From the NCBI GenBank assembly GCA_023630215.1, contig JALPRQ010000001.1, forward strand, positions 1,550,001 to 1,614,000: a stretch of DNA of 64,000 nt, read 5' to 3'. Below are positions 32,995 to 41,912 of this stretch, in pieces. The notes below the pieces were generated by a model. The model saw nothing but the letters and a program-made list of their open reading frames with translations, ran no database searches and had not been told where the DNA came from. Numbering within the stretch: the first letter of the stretch is position 1; the number at the start of each line of letters is the position of its first letter. Source of the DNA: Rhodobacteraceae bacterium NBU2976. Lineage in GTDB: Bacteria; Pseudomonadota; Alphaproteobacteria; Rhodobacterales; Rhodobacteraceae. The position numbers and the translations under genes were made by a program.

Positions 32995-33423
32995 ATGTTT
33001 GACATCGGCTTCATGGAGCTGCTGGTGATTGGCGTTGTCGCGCTGATCGTGGTGGGCCCGAAGGACCTGCCCGGAATGTTCCGGACGGTGGGTCGTTATG
33101 TCGGCAAAGCCAAAGCCATGGCCCGCGAGTTCCAGAAATCTATGGAAGAAGCCGCAGATGCCAGTGGTTTAACCGAGGCCACCAAGGGTTTGAAAGATAT
33201 TAATAATCTTAAAAACTATAAACCCGACGCCGCCATCAAGAAGAAATTCACGGACATTGTTGATGCCCGCGATACCGGTGTTCCGCTCAAGGATGACACG
33301 GGCGAAGCGGATGATGACGCCGCGGCTATTCGCGACGGGCTGATGGACGACGCGCCCAAACCGGAACCCAAGGCGAAGTCAAAATCTGAAACCAAGCCGA
33401 AAACAGAGAAACCCAAGTCATGA
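32995..33423 (+). CDS. tatB: twin-arginine translocase subunit TatB
   Basis: Substrate-receptor subunit of the Tat complex with TatC, 142 residues. It starts [25 protein letters not shown], the usual TatB N-terminal helix, followed by an amphipathic helix ([16 protein letters not shown]) and a long Lys/Glu/Pro-rich tail. Its TGA overlaps the tatC ATG (ATGA), so the two are translationally coupled. Confidence 0.95.
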   Translation: MFDIGFMELLVIGVVALIVVGPKDLPGMFRTVGRYVGKAKAMAREFQKSMEEAADASGLTEATKGLKDINNLKNYKPDAAIKKKFTDIVDARDTGVPLKDDTGEADDDAAAIRDGLMDDAPKPEPKAKSKSETKPKTEKPKS

Positions 33424-34259
33424 GTGACGACGACATAGATGACAGCAGCGCCCCGCTGATCGAGCATCTGACCGAGCTTCGCTCGCGGATCATCAAATCG
33501 ATGGTGGCGTTCTTGATCGGTATGGTCATTTGTTTCACCGTTTGGCGTCCCATTTTCAACTTCCTGTTGTCACCCCTGTGCGACGCTATGGATATCACCG
33601 GTCAGGAATGCTCGCTGATCTTCATCAAGCTGCAAGAAGGGTTCATGGTCGCGATCAATATCTCGCTGCTTGGTGGTCTGGCCTTATCCTTCCCGTTTAT
33701 TGGTTACCAACTCTGGCGTTTTGTCGCGCCAGGCCTTTACCGAAACGAAAAAAACGCGTTCTTACCGTTCCTGATTGCCTCACCATTCATGTTCTTTTTG
33801 GGCGCCGCGTTCGCGTATTACGTGGTCACGCCGCTGGCTTTTGACTTCTTTCTGGGTTTTCAGCAGGGATCAGTTCCTGTTGAAGGCGAGGTGGTAAGCG
33901 AAACCGCCGGTATCAGCTTTCAGGGCTCTGCCGAGGCCTATCTGTCCCTGACCATGAAATTCCTGATTGCCTTTGGTTTATGTTTCCAGCTGCCGGTCCT
34001 ACTGACCCTGATGGGCAAGGCGGGGCTGGTATCGGCGGCGGGACTTGGGGCTATGCGAAAATACGCGGTTGTGGCCATTCTGGTTCTGGCTGCGGTTGTG
34101 ACTCCGCCTGATGTAATCACCCAGCTCATCCTGTTTACCGTCGTCTATGGCCTTTACGAGGTCTCGATCCTGCTGGTCGGGCGGGTCGAGAGGAAGCGTG
34201 AGGAACAGTTGCGCGCAGACGGCTATTACGATGACGAGGACGCCGAGGGCGCGGAATAA
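33420..34259 (+). CDS. tatC: twin-arginine translocase subunit TatC
   Basis: Core receptor for twin-arginine signal peptides, 279 residues with six membrane helices. [13 protein letters not shown] at the start and the later [19 protein letters not shown] match TatC. The protein ends with an acidic tail. Its TAA overlaps the ATG of the DUF815 ATPase gene (TAATG), which is probably read from the same mRNA. Confidence 0.96.
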   Translation: MSDDDIDDSSAPLIEHLTELRSRIIKSMVAFLIGMVICFTVWRPIFNFLLSPLCDAMDITGQECSLIFIKLQEGFMVAINISLLGGLALSFPFIGYQLWRFVAPGLYRNEKNAFLPFLIASPFMFFLGAAFAYYVVTPLAFDFFLGFQQGSVPVEGEVVSETAGISFQGSAEAYLSLTMKFLIAFGLCFQLPVLLTLMGKAGLVSAAGLGAMRKYAVVAILVLAAVVTPPDVITQLILFTVVYGLYEVSILLVGRVERKREEQLRADGYYDDEDAEGAE

Positions 34260-35101
34260 TGGGACGCAAAGCAGAGACGTTAGAGCGCATCGCCGCCGCG
34301 CTCGATCGGATCAGCCCGCCGCCATTGAAGGCCCCGAAATTTACCGAAAGCGCCTATATCTGGCACACTCAGCCCGACCGTCTGGAAGCCGTACCCAAGG
34401 TGAACCGTGTGCCCTTGGACTTGCTGGTTGGGATTGACCGAGTTCGCGACATCCTGCTGGACAATACTCGGCAGTTCGCCGCCGGTCTGCCCGCGAATAA
34501 CGTATTGCTGTGGGGTGCACGCGGGATGGGGAAATCTTCGGTCGTCAAGGCGGTTCATGCCAGGATCAATGCCGATGCCCCGTTGAAACTCGTCGAAATC
34601 CAGCGCGAGGATATCCCCTCGATCGGGCGGTTACTGAACCTGTTGCGTGGGCGGGCGGAACGGTTCCTGTTGTTTTGCGATGACCTTAGCTTTGATCATG
34701 ATGACAGCCACTACAAATCGCTAAAAGCGGTGCTGGATGGCGGGATCGAGGGGCGACCTGACAATGTCCTGTTTTACGCAACGTCGAACCGACGCCACTT
34801 GATGCCCCGCGACATGATTGAAAACGAACGCTCCACCGCAATCAATCCGGCCGAGGCAGTCGAGGAGAAAGTTTCGCTCTCGGATCGGTTCGGGTTGTGG
34901 CTCGGGTTCCATCCCTGCTCGCAGGATGATTATCTGGCTATGATCCGCGGCTATTGTGATGCGTTTGGGGTTGATATCAGCGACGAAACCCTGCGTGCCG
35001 AGGCGATTGAATGGCAGCAAACCCGTGGTGCCCGGTCGGGTCGGGTGGCTTGGCAGTACTTTACTGATCTTGCGGGGCGGCGCGGGATAAAACTGGATTA
35101 A
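34259..35101 (+). CDS. DUF815 family ATPase (AAA-like)
   Basis: A 280-residue protein with Walker A GARGMGKSS near residue 82 and a Walker B-like FLLFCDDLSF near 137, followed by SDRFGLWLGFHPC, all typical of the DUF815 ATPases. Cellular role unknown. It starts inside the tatC stop codon. It converges with the LysM/LytM gene; the 192 bases between hold two palindromes and a hairpin. Confidence 0.88.
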   Translation: MGRKAETLERIAAALDRISPPPLKAPKFTESAYIWHTQPDRLEAVPKVNRVPLDLLVGIDRVRDILLDNTRQFAAGLPANNVLLWGARGMGKSSVVKAVHARINADAPLKLVEIQREDIPSIGRLLNLLRGRAERFLLFCDDLSFDHDDSHYKSLKAVLDGGIEGRPDNVLFYATSNRRHLMPRDMIENERSTAINPAEAVEEKVSLSDRFGLWLGFHPCSQDDYLAMIRGYCDAFGVDISDETLRAEAIEWQQTRGARSGRVAWQYFTDLAGRRGIKLD

Positions 35102-35118
35102 CGCCTTGAAGATGGCTG

Positions 35119-35136
35119 AATTGCCACGTGGCAATT
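35119..35136. repeat. 18-base perfect palindrome, copy 1
   Basis: AATTGCCACGTGGCAATT, centred on CACGTG. A nearly identical copy lies 132 bases downstream. It sits 18 bases after the DUF815 stop. It may be a protein-binding site or a terminator arm; no T-run follows. Confidence 0.6.
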
Positions 35137-35209
35137 GTTTGTGACCCCCTGATTTTACTAGGTGTTTATCGCGGCTTTTCCGACTTTCCTTGTCCGGTAT
35201 TCCAATGGA

Positions 35210-35236
35210 AAAGCCCCGAAAATTACTCGGGGCTTT
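35210..35236 (-). terminator. hairpin terminator of LysM/LytM gene, with overlapping alternative stem
   Basis: AAAGCCCCGA (35210-35219) pairs with TCGGGGCTTT (35227-35236). Read on the minus strand, it follows the peptidase-like gene and is followed by TTCC. GGAAAAGCC (35207-35215) can instead pair perfectly with GGCTTTTCC (35173-35181), so two exclusive stems share the same bases. Confidence 0.65.
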
Positions 35237-35250
35237 GCAGAAATCTGCGA

Positions 35251-35270
35251 CAATTGCCACATGGCAATTG
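35251..35270. repeat. palindrome, copy 2
   Basis: CAATTGCCA-CA-TGGCAATTG has perfect nine-base arms around CA. Its core AATTGCCA-N2-TGGCAATT equals copy 1. It lies 24 bases beyond the end of the minus-strand LysM/LytM gene. Confidence 0.6.
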
Positions 35271-35293
35271 CCATTTTGTGGGGGGAAACTGCG

Positions 35294-36373
35294 CTAGCGC
35301 AGATACGGGGCGGGATCGACCGGTTCGGTGCCTTTGCGCACTTCGAAATGCATCGAGGGGTTGGAACCATTTGCGACCACACCGATCACCTGCCCACGTG
35401 AAACACTGTCACCCTTGGCCACTGTGACATTGCTGACCCGGCCATAAACCGTGATCACGCCATCCGCATGACGGATCAGCACGATTGTGCCCAGATCACC
35501 GTTGGATTCCGACACCAACGCCACCGTTCCTGCCTGTGCAGCGCGCACGGGTGATCCGGCCGCGACTGAATAGTCGATACCATCGCTTTTGTTTCGACCG
35601 GTTTCAGGGTTGAAGGTCCGGATTACCGTGCCTTCGACTGGGGTCAGATAGCCACCCGAACTGGTCGTCGTCGTGACCGGCGTCGTTGTTGTCGTGGTGG
35701 TGGTATTGGTCGTTTGCGGCGTGCTTGTGGTGGTTGGAGTCGTCGGGGTTACGGTCATGCGCGATGTGTCGGGAACCGGGATCAGCAACATCTGATCCTC
35801 TCGCACGGTCAGGTCAGGACCCAAACCATTCCAACTGGCCAGCGCCGTCACCGAAACATTGTAAAGCCGCGCAATCGAATAGGCGGTTTCCCCTGACTGA
35901 ACGCGATGCTGGATCGGCGAGTTTGGTGTTCCCACCGAAGGTTGTGATCCCCCAATTCCACCCGTCGAGGGCAGGGTGGCGGTGTTGATCGCGGTTGCTG
36001 CAATTTCGGGGCTCCAGCCGGTTGGGCCGGTGACCACAGTCCCGCCGACATTTTCCGGCAAGGCCAGAACCTCACCCGAGCGGAGCGCGTGATCGACGGA
36101 CAATCCGTTGAAGCGCGCCAACTGATCAGGCGACAGGCCAACACGCGCGGCCATGCTGGGAATGGTATCCCCGGCGCGCGCCACCATCACCTGATAGGTC
36201 TCATAGGTGATGACCCCGCGGCTGTCGGGGGCAGGGCGGTCAATCGCGGGGGGGGCTGTGTCGCCCGGCCCGTTCGAACGCCATCCCAATGACGGCACAT
36301 CATCGCAACCGGCAAGTATCGCTGCGCTCAGCATCAAACTGGTCAGTTTCGTGAAGTTTCGTTTCAGTGTCAT
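35294..36373 (-). CDS. LysM and M23 (LytM) domain lipoprotein, NlpD-like, degenerate
   Basis: A 359-residue lipoprotein. The lipobox is LAGC (Cys23). Two LysM domains follow (about residues 60-105 and 155-200), then a Thr-rich linker (residues 210-240) and a C-terminal M23 domain ending SMHFEVR. In active M23 enzymes the first metal motif is HxxxD; here it reads KSDGIDYS, with no His, and the middle HxH is absent. This is the pattern of NlpD/EnvC activators of cell-wall amidases, not active peptidases. The gene follows surE and pcm, like nlpD in E. coli. Confidence 0.88.
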   Translation of the reverse strand: MTLKRNFTKLTSLMLSAAILAGCDDVPSLGWRSNGPGDTAPPAIDRPAPDSRGVITYETYQVMVARAGDTIPSMAARVGLSPDQLARFNGLSVDHALRSGEVLALPENVGGTVVTGPTGWSPEIAATAINTATLPSTGGIGGSQPSVGTPNSPIQHRVQSGETAYSIARLYNVSVTALASWNGLGPDLTVREDQMLLIPVPDTSRMTVTPTTPTTTSTPQTTNTTTTTTTTPVTTTTSSGGYLTPVEGTVIRTFNPETGRNKSDGIDYSVAAGSPVRAAQAGTVALVSESNGDLGTIVLIRHADGVITVYGRVSNVTVAKGDSVSRGQVIGVVANGSNPSMHFEVRKGTEPVDPAPYLR

Positions 36374-36402
36374 ATCTACGTGCCCTCAGACTGTGTCATG
36401 CC

Positions 36403-37050
36403 TCATGCTGCCGGATCCTTGGCGATGCCGCCCAACAAGGGGACAAACCGGACCTCTCCCAGCTCTTTATATTCAAAACGACCGTTCGTTTTTATCACTT
36501 TAATGAGATTTTGAACAGTGTCGGACTGTCCTACCGGCAAAACCATGATCCCGCCGTCTTTCAGCTGGTTCAGAAGCACCGCGGGCGGGTCTTCGGCAGC
36601 GGCTGTCATGATGATCCGGTCAAACGGTGCCTGCGCGGGTAAACCGTGGCTACCATCACCGGTAATCACGGTGATGTTGGTATAGCCCAGACCGGTCAGC
36701 AGTTTATCCGCTGCCTTTGCCAGTGCCGGGTGGCGTTCCACCGTATAGACCCGACGCACCAATGGCGCGAGGATTGCGGCCTGATAGCCCGAGCCGGTGC
36801 CGATCTCCAACACTTTGCAGCGTTTGTTGAGTTCAAGCGCCTCGGTCATGCGGGCGACGGTCGACGGCTGGCTGATCGTTTGCCCACAGGAAATCGGCAA
36901 GGGGCGGTCTTCGTAGGCGCGATCACGAAATATCCCTTCGAGGAACACATCACGCGGGGTGGTTTCCATCACCTTCATCACGTCACGATCGGTAATCCCG
37001 GCCTGTCGCAGATGAAATACGAACTGAAGCTGTTCTTCGGACAGGTTCAT
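36403..37050 (-). CDS. pcm: protein-L-isoaspartate O-methyltransferase
   Basis: Repairs damaged aspartyl/asparaginyl residues by methylating isoaspartate with SAM, 215 residues. [18 protein letters not shown] is the family hallmark, and [13 protein letters not shown] is the SAM-binding motif I near residue 82. The start overlaps the surE stop by 4 bases. The LysM/LytM gene begins 29 bases after its end, giving surE-pcm-nlpD-like order. Confidence 0.95.
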   Translation of the reverse strand: MNLSEEQLQFVFHLRQAGITDRDVMKVMETTPRDVFLEGIFRDRAYEDRPLPISCGQTISQPSTVARMTEALELNKRCKVLEIGTGSGYQAAILAPLVRRVYTVERHPALAKAADKLLTGLGYTNITVITGDGSHGLPAQAPFDRIIMTAAAEDPPAVLLNQLKDGGIMVLPVGQSDTVQNLIKVIKTNGRFEYKELGEVRFVPLLGGIAKDPAA

Positions 37051-37832
37051 ACAAACACCTCGGACAATCTGTTCACCAGATCATGCGCCGTCGCATCAGC
37101 CCGTAAGGGGGTAACAGTTGCATAGCCTTCGTGAATCTCACGCGCATCGGTGCCAGGCGAGGCGCTTTCATTTCCTGATCCATGCTGCAACCACAGGAAC
37201 AGGCGGCCATTTGGGGCTGTTTGCGGTTCGACACCAAAAGTTGCGGCGGGGCGATGGCCTTGAACCGCGGTTTTTACGCCTTTGACATGATCGGCGGGGA
37301 TTGGCGGAAAATTGACATTATAAAAGACTGGATAGGGTTGATCGAACCACGGCGCGTCGGCAAGCAGGCGGCGAATAATGTCAGGCGCAAACCTGCGGGC
37401 CGCTTCGAACATGTCAGAGAGACCAAGATTGCCCTGACCATAGGCTTGCGACATGGAAATGGCGCGAATACCGTGAATCGTCGCTTCGCGGGCCGCGCTA
37501 AGCGTGCCGGAATAGATTACATCCTCGGCGACATTATGCCCCCGGTTCACACCGGACAGGATCAAATCGGGTTTGGCTTCCTTCATCACATCATGCACGC
37601 CCGCCAGAACACAATCGGCGGGCGATCCCTCGACGGCAAAGCGTCGGTCGTCCAGTTTCTGGATAAGCATAGGGCGAACATAGGAAATACAGTGCGATAC
37701 TGCCGATTGTTCAAAGGCAGGGGCAACGGTCCAGACCTCGCCATCCGGTCCGGCGATCTCAGAAGCAATCGCGTGCAGGGCTCTTAGCCCCGGCGCAGAA
37801 ATGCCGTCATCATTGGTAATCAGAATTCTCAT
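37047..37832 (-). CDS. surE: 5'/3'-nucleotidase SurE
   Basis: Metal-dependent nucleotidase linked to stress survival, 261 residues. [16 protein letters not shown] at the start carries the metal-binding Asp pair, and later [13 protein letters not shown] is family-typical. The ATG at 37832 is fixed by this N-terminus. The strong ribosome binding site GGAGG lies 17 bases away, better placed for a mini-ORF that overlaps the surE start in another frame, so initiation may be coupled or limited. Confidence 0.94.
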   Translation of the reverse strand: MRILITNDDGISAPGLRALHAIASEIAGPDGEVWTVAPAFEQSAVSHCISYVRPMLIQKLDDRRFAVEGSPADCVLAGVHDVMKEAKPDLILSGVNRGHNVAEDVIYSGTLSAAREATIHGIRAISMSQAYGQGNLGLSDMFEAARRFAPDIIRRLLADAPWFDQPYPVFYNVNFPPIPADHVKGVKTAVQGHRPAATFGVEPQTAPNGRLFLWLQHGSGNESASPGTDAREIHEGYATVTPLRADATAHDLVNRLSEVFV

Positions 37833-37842
37833 GACTGCTCAT
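37810..37842 (-). promoter_or_regulatory. 10-codon leader ORF overlapping the surE start
   Basis: Minus strand: GGAGG, then seven bases, then ATG at 37842, encoding [10 protein letters not shown] and a TGA. This small frame overlaps the first eight codons of surE in another frame. The spacing is ideal for the mini-ORF and poor for surE. Read directly from the sequence; translation of the peptide is not proved. Confidence 0.45.
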
Positions 37843-37933
37843 TTGTTTTCCTCCTTCTACGAAGGGCGGGATCGGGCGTCTAGTGCAGGTCAAGACCTTT
37901 GGTGTTTTTCCACGTAAGTGAGTCGGATTTGCA

Positions 37934-38308
37934 TCACTTGTTGGTGGGGGCTTTGTGCGCCACGACCCACGTTACAAAGGGTTCTGCCGCGGCGTCGAGG
38001 GCGGCGACATGATCGCGGTGCCGTTGGATCAACTCTAGCCCCAGTGGCGTCAACACCGTTCCCCCTTGTGTTGCCCCGCCGCGTTCGCTTTCTGTTAGCG
38101 GGTCGGCAAAGCATTTCTGCAATGTTTCCAATAACATCCAGGCACGGCGATAGTTGACGCCCATTTCCTTGGCCGCGGCGTTCAACGAGCCATGTTCGTG
38201 GATCAGGGACAAAAGCCGCACTTTGCCGGAACCGATCACGTTCTCATCAACTGAAATCTTGGAATGCAATCGGGGCGAGCCGTCTTTTGAAAGGCGGTGT
38301 TTGCCCAT
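37934..38308 (-). CDS. ModE-like winged-helix regulator, probable TupA regulator
   Basis: A 124-residue DNA-binding protein without the C-terminal molybdate-binding domains of ModE. The winged helix includes GSLNAAAKEMGVNYRRAW (about residues 46-63), the core of LysR/ModE-type proteins. GGAGG precedes the ATG. It is divergent from tupA across 87 bases holding a nine-base inverted repeat. Control of tungstate (or molybdate) uptake is inferred from position and fold. Confidence 0.8.
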   Translation of the reverse strand: MGKHRLSKDGSPRLHSKISVDENVIGSGKVRLLSLIHEHGSLNAAAKEMGVNYRRAWMLLETLQKCFADPLTESERGGATQGGTVLTPLGLELIQRHRDHVAALDAAAEPFVTWVVAHKAPTNK

Positions 38309-38360
38309 ATTTCCTCCGTTATGTCTTTTTAGTCTTGTCGGTCAACCCGTCATGTGATTA

Positions 38361-38386
38361 TCGTTATGATAAATAGGTCATAACGA
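38361..38386. promoter_or_regulatory. inverted repeat operator between ModE-like gene and tupA
   Basis: TCGTTATGA-N8-TCATAACGA, perfect nine-base arms, centred 23 bases before the tupA start. The half-site resembles the known ModE half-sites (CGnTATnTA). It likely binds the adjacent regulator and controls tupA. Confidence 0.6.
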
Positions 38387-38395
38387 GGGGGTAAC

Positions 38396-39211
38396 ATGTT
38401 TCGTAAACTATGTATCGCATTCGCTTTGCTTGCAAGTTTTGCGTCTGCCGCGTTGGCACAAGATCGGTCGATCCTTGTGCAATCGACGACATCAACGCAG
38501 AATTCCGGGCTTTATGATTATCTGCTGCCGATCTTTACCGAAGAAACCGGGATCACTGTGAATGTGGTTGCTGTCGGCACCGGGCAGGCGCTGAAAAACG
38601 CGGAAAATGGCGATGCTGATGTGTTGCTGGTCCATGCCAAAGCGTCCGAAGAGGCGTTTGTAACAGCGGGGTATGGTGTCGAACGGTTTGACCTTATGTA
38701 TAATGACTTTGTGATATTGGGTCCCGAAGCTGACCCGCTTGATCTTGGGTCTGCTGCCAACATCGAGGAAGTGCTCCGCCTTCTGAGCGGCGGGGAAGGC
38801 ATTTTCGTCTCACGCGGTGATGACAGTGGAACGCACAAGAAAGAGCTGGCGCTTTGGGCCTCAATTGGCTTCACCCCGGATCCCTATTCGGGATGGTATC
38901 GCGAAACCGGGTCCGGCATGGGCGCCACGATCCGCGTGGCGGTCGAGATGGGAGCCTATACCATGACCGACCGCGCGACCTGGATTGCATATGAGAATAA
39001 GGCGGGCACCAAAATTGTCTTCGAAGGGGATCCCCCCTTGTTCAATCAGTATGGCATTATCTTGGTTAATCCTGAACGCCACCCCCATGTGAAGGTCGAG
39101 GAGGCGCAGATTTTCATCGACTGGATGCTAAGCGATCACGGACAAGCGCTGATCAATGGCTATATTGTGAATGGACAGCAATTGTTCTTTGCCAACGCCA
39201 ACCCCATGTAA
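38396..39211 (+). CDS. tupA: tungstate ABC transporter substrate-binding protein TupA
   Basis: A 271-residue periplasmic oxyanion-binding protein with a signal peptide (residues 1-21, cut after ALA). Motifs are STTSTQNSGL (oxyanion site), VAVGTGQALKNAENGDADV and SRGDDSGTH, which fit TupA of tungstate importers. It is divergent from a ModE-like regulator with an operator between. The usual tupB permease and tupC ATPase are not adjacent; DUF1203 converges on its end. Partners must lie elsewhere, or it uses another system. Confidence 0.88.
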   Translation: MFRKLCIAFALLASFASAALAQDRSILVQSTTSTQNSGLYDYLLPIFTEETGITVNVVAVGTGQALKNAENGDADVLLVHAKASEEAFVTAGYGVERFDLMYNDFVILGPEADPLDLGSAANIEEVLRLLSGGEGIFVSRGDDSGTHKKELALWASIGFTPDPYSGWYRETGSGMGATIRVAVEMGAYTMTDRATWIAYENKAGTKIVFEGDPPLFNQYGIILVNPERHPHVKVEEAQIFIDWMLSDHGQALINGYIVNGQQLFFANANPM

Positions 39212-39228
39212 ATTGCGTTAGTGGCGGA

Positions 39229-39702
39229 TTATATCGATCCGCCACGCGACACGCGGCACTGGTAGCAGTTGTTTCGTGCAGACCGGACGTGGATATAGTC
39301 CACGCTTTGATCGTCGAATATCCGAGTGCAAGCGGCGATGATTTGGTCTGACGCAACAATCGCACCAGTGCCGTATTTTATGCGGTGATCCGCCGTGTAA
39401 CCCTTGATCAAATAATCTGGTGCGCTGGTCAGGATATCGGGCAGCACCGGCCACGGGATGGGCGCGATGCAATGGTCACCACACAGGAAAATCGGTCCAA
39501 CTTCGGCATAGGGTTGATCCGTGGGGAAGGGGCGGTAGGCCGCAATCAGCATGGAACGCCCAGCGGGAATGTGGCGCAAGCAGTGGCGACAGGGATTGCC
39601 ATAGCCGTCAGAAACGGTGCGCTCGGCAGGTTGACCGTAAAAATCGGGGCCGCCATTTTGCAACGCGCGGGCCTGTTCGGTGGGGATCGGGTGAAATTTC
39701 AT
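39229..39702 (-). CDS. DUF1203 family protein
   Basis: A 157-residue soluble protein. It matches DUF1203 by NPCRHCLRHIPAG, YRPFPTDQPYAEVGPIFLC and the final VRSARNNCYQCRV; several Cys pairs suggest a possible metal or redox site. Function is unknown. ATG 39702 has AGGAG seven bases upstream and is preferred to an ATG eight codons earlier. It converges with tupA. Confidence 0.85.
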   Translation of the reverse strand: MKFHPIPTEQARALQNGGPDFYGQPAERTVSDGYGNPCRHCLRHIPAGRSMLIAAYRPFPTDQPYAEVGPIFLCGDHCIAPIPWPVLPDILTSAPDYLIKGYTADHRIKYGTGAIVASDQIIAACTRIFDDQSVDYIHVRSARNNCYQCRVSRGGSI

Positions 39703-39769
39703 CGTCTGCTCCTGTGTTTGGAGCATGACTATCCCCGGGAAAGATATTGGACGACCCGATACTTGCGGT

Positions 39770-40129
39770 TTAAATCAGCACCAGAATTGCTGCCAGAATC
39801 GCAGGGACTGCCTGCACGAAAAATATCCGGCGGGATACGGTCGCCGCGCCGACCAGACCGGCGATAATCACGCACCCCAGAAAGAATAGCGAGATATTCG
39901 CCTGCCATTGCAGATCGCCGATGAACAGCGACCAGATCAACCCAGCCGCAAGAAACGCGTTATACAGACCCTGATTTTGCATCATGGTTTTGGTCGGCGT
40001 GAACATTTCTGGTGGGATATTGCGGAAAATGCCGGGGCCTTTGCTTTCCCAGAGAAATGCCTCCAGCACAAAAAACATCAGATGCAGGGCGGCAACGATG
40101 CCGACAAGGATCATCGCCGCGATCGACAT
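39770..40129 (-). CDS. DUF1304 family integral membrane protein
   Basis: A 119-residue protein with four hydrophobic helices. It carries the DUF1304 blocks HLMFFVLEAFLWE and NQGLYNAFLAAGLIW. Function is unknown. Its ATG touches the serS stop codon (one-base overlap), so it is probably co-transcribed with serS. Confidence 0.87.
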   Translation of the reverse strand: MSIAAMILVGIVAALHLMFFVLEAFLWESKGPGIFRNIPPEMFTPTKTMMQNQGLYNAFLAAGLIWSLFIGDLQWQANISLFFLGCVIIAGLVGAATVSRRIFFVQAVPAILAAILVLI

Positions 40130-41418
40130 CAGATCAATTCTCCGCTGACGCTAATGCGGGTTTTGCCGCCCAAGTAAGGGTGCAACGCGTCGGGCAGGTC
40201 AATCGACCCATCCTCTTGCTGGTAATTCTCGATCACAGCAATCAGCGCGCGCCCGACGGCGAGGCCCGAGCCATTCAGCGTATGCACAAAATCCAACGAA
40301 CCGTCTTTGCGCCGCACCCGGGCATTCATACGGCGCGCCTGAAAATCGCCTGCGACGGACACCGAGCTGATCTCGCGATAGGTGTTCTGACCGGGAAGCC
40401 AGGCCTCGATATCATGGGTGCGCTTCATGCCGAACCCAATATCACCCGTGCACAAAACCACCGTGCGGTATGGGATGCCGAGCGCTTCCAATATTGCCTC
40501 TGCCCGCTTCGTCATCGCTTTATGTTCGGCGTCGCTGTCTTCGGGCAGGGTGATCGAGACCATTTCGACCTTTTCAAACTGGTGCTGGCGCAGGATGCCC
40601 GCCGTGTCGCGCCCCGCCGATCCAGCTTCGGAGCGGAAACATTGAGAATGGGCGGTCATGCGAAGCGGCAAGGAACCCTCGTCCACGATTTCCCCGGCAA
40701 CGATATTGGTCAGCGAAACTTCGGAGGTTGGGATCAGCCACCAGCCTTCTTCGGTTTTATAGCTGTCTTCGGCAAATTTCGGCAGTTGGCCGGTGCCGAT
40801 CATCGCGTCCTCGCGCACCAGCACGGGGGCCCACATTTCGGTCAGGCCGTGTTTATCGACATGGGTGTCGAGCATGAACTGCGCCAGCGCCCGATGCACG
40901 CGGGTCATCGCACCCTTTAGAACCATGAAACGCGAGCCGCTGATCTTTCCGGCGCTTTCGAAATCGAACCCAGCGGCAGCGCCGGCCACTTCAAAATGCT
41001 CCTTTGGGTCAAAGCTGAAATTGCGCGGGTTGCCGTGGCGGTGAATTTCGACATTGTCGTTTTCGTCCGCCCCGTCGGGGATGTCATCGCGCGGGATATT
41101 GGGCAGGCCCATCAGCAGGGCGGTCAGCTTGGCATCCTCAGCCTTCGCTTCCTCGTCCAGCTTGGCGATCTCGTCCTTCTTGGCCGCAACCAGCGCGCGC
41201 AGCCGTTCGAATTCAGCCTCGTCCCCCTTGGCCTTGGCAGCGCCAACCTCTTTCGAGGCCTTGTTACGTTCCGCCTGCGCTTCCTCGGCCGCATGAATCT
41301 TTGCGCGCCGCGCCGCATCAATCGCGAGGATTTCCGAGGACATCGCCGACACCCCACGCCGGGCAAGGCCCGCGTCAAAGGCTTCCGGGTTCTCTCGGAT
41401 CACGCGAATATCGTGCAT
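40129..41418 (-). CDS. serS: seryl-tRNA synthetase
   Basis: Class II aminoacyl-tRNA synthetase, 429 residues. A long coiled-coil arm fills residues 30-105 (Ala/Lys/Glu-rich), then motif 2 [15 protein letters not shown] and motif 3 [12 protein letters not shown]. The arm binds tRNA-Ser. The ATG at 41418 starts [12 protein letters not shown], a typical SerS N-terminus. It is in line with the tat-surE region, a common neighbourhood in this family of bacteria. Confidence 0.97.
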   Translation of the reverse strand: MHDIRVIRENPEAFDAGLARRGVSAMSSEILAIDAARRAKIHAAEEAQAERNKASKEVGAAKAKGDEAEFERLRALVAAKKDEIAKLDEEAKAEDAKLTALLMGLPNIPRDDIPDGADENDNVEIHRHGNPRNFSFDPKEHFEVAGAAAGFDFESAGKISGSRFMVLKGAMTRVHRALAQFMLDTHVDKHGLTEMWAPVLVREDAMIGTGQLPKFAEDSYKTEEGWWLIPTSEVSLTNIVAGEIVDEGSLPLRMTAHSQCFRSEAGSAGRDTAGILRQHQFEKVEMVSITLPEDSDAEHKAMTKRAEAILEALGIPYRTVVLCTGDIGFGMKRTHDIEAWLPGQNTYREISSVSVAGDFQARRMNARVRRKDGSLDFVHTLNGSGLAVGRALIAVIENYQQEDGSIDLPDALHPYLGGKTRISVSGELI

Positions 41419-41494
41419 GGTAAGGCTCGTTCAGTTGGTTGATAGTGCAGGCGGTTATGCACTGGAATATTGGGTCGGTAAAGTAGAGACTTGG

Positions 41495-41899
41495 TCAGAA
41501 AAGCGAGACCTGTATCGAATACGCCACCGACTTTCCCGCATCTTTGTCGTTGCCCATCAGATAGACGCGGATGGCGTAGGTGCCGTCTTCGGGCAGGGTG
41601 ATCTGGGCCTCGTTGCCATTCATGGAGCCGATATAGATGGCATAGCCGTCGCTGCCCGGCGGCAGGATGTTAAAAAACGCACTACCATGACCGTTGGTTT
41701 CGCCGGGTTCTAGGGTGACGTTTAGGGTTTGTCCTGCCTTTCCGGTAATCATGTGATCGAAATACTCATGCCCGGTTATGGTGGCTTCGGCGATTGTAAC
41801 ATGTTCGCCCGCGGCAAATGTCAGCGGTTGGGACATTTGCGCGGCGGCGGGTAGCGCGAACAGCGTGAGAAGTAGGGGTAGGAGAGGGCGGGGGTTCAT
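41495..41899 (-). CDS. exported PliG-like (g-type lysozyme inhibitor-like) protein
   Basis: A 134-residue protein with a signal peptide (MNPRPLLPLLLTLFALPAAA, then Q). The mature part is beta-rich: ITGHEYFDHMITGKAGQTL, NILPPGSDG and LPEDGTYAIRVYLMGND. The order GHEYxDYxxxGxxGQ...LPxxGxYxxRVxxxxND recalls PliG. The start has GGAG before the ATG. A paralogue lies 13 bases upstream. Lysozyme binding is an inference from resemblance. Confidence 0.65.
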   Translation of the reverse strand: MNPRPLLPLLLTLFALPAAAQMSQPLTFAAGEHVTIAEATITGHEYFDHMITGKAGQTLNVTLEPGETNGHGSAFFNILPPGSDGYAIYIGSMNGNEAQITLPEDGTYAIRVYLMGNDKDAGKSVAYSIQVSLF

Positions 41900-41912
41900 C
41901 GGCAACTCCGTG

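Noticed and set aside
35119-35136. Palindrome as a parS centromere site
   Set aside because: Only the CACGTG centre and a few bases agree with the parS consensus, the second copy has CACATG, and no parAB genes are near.
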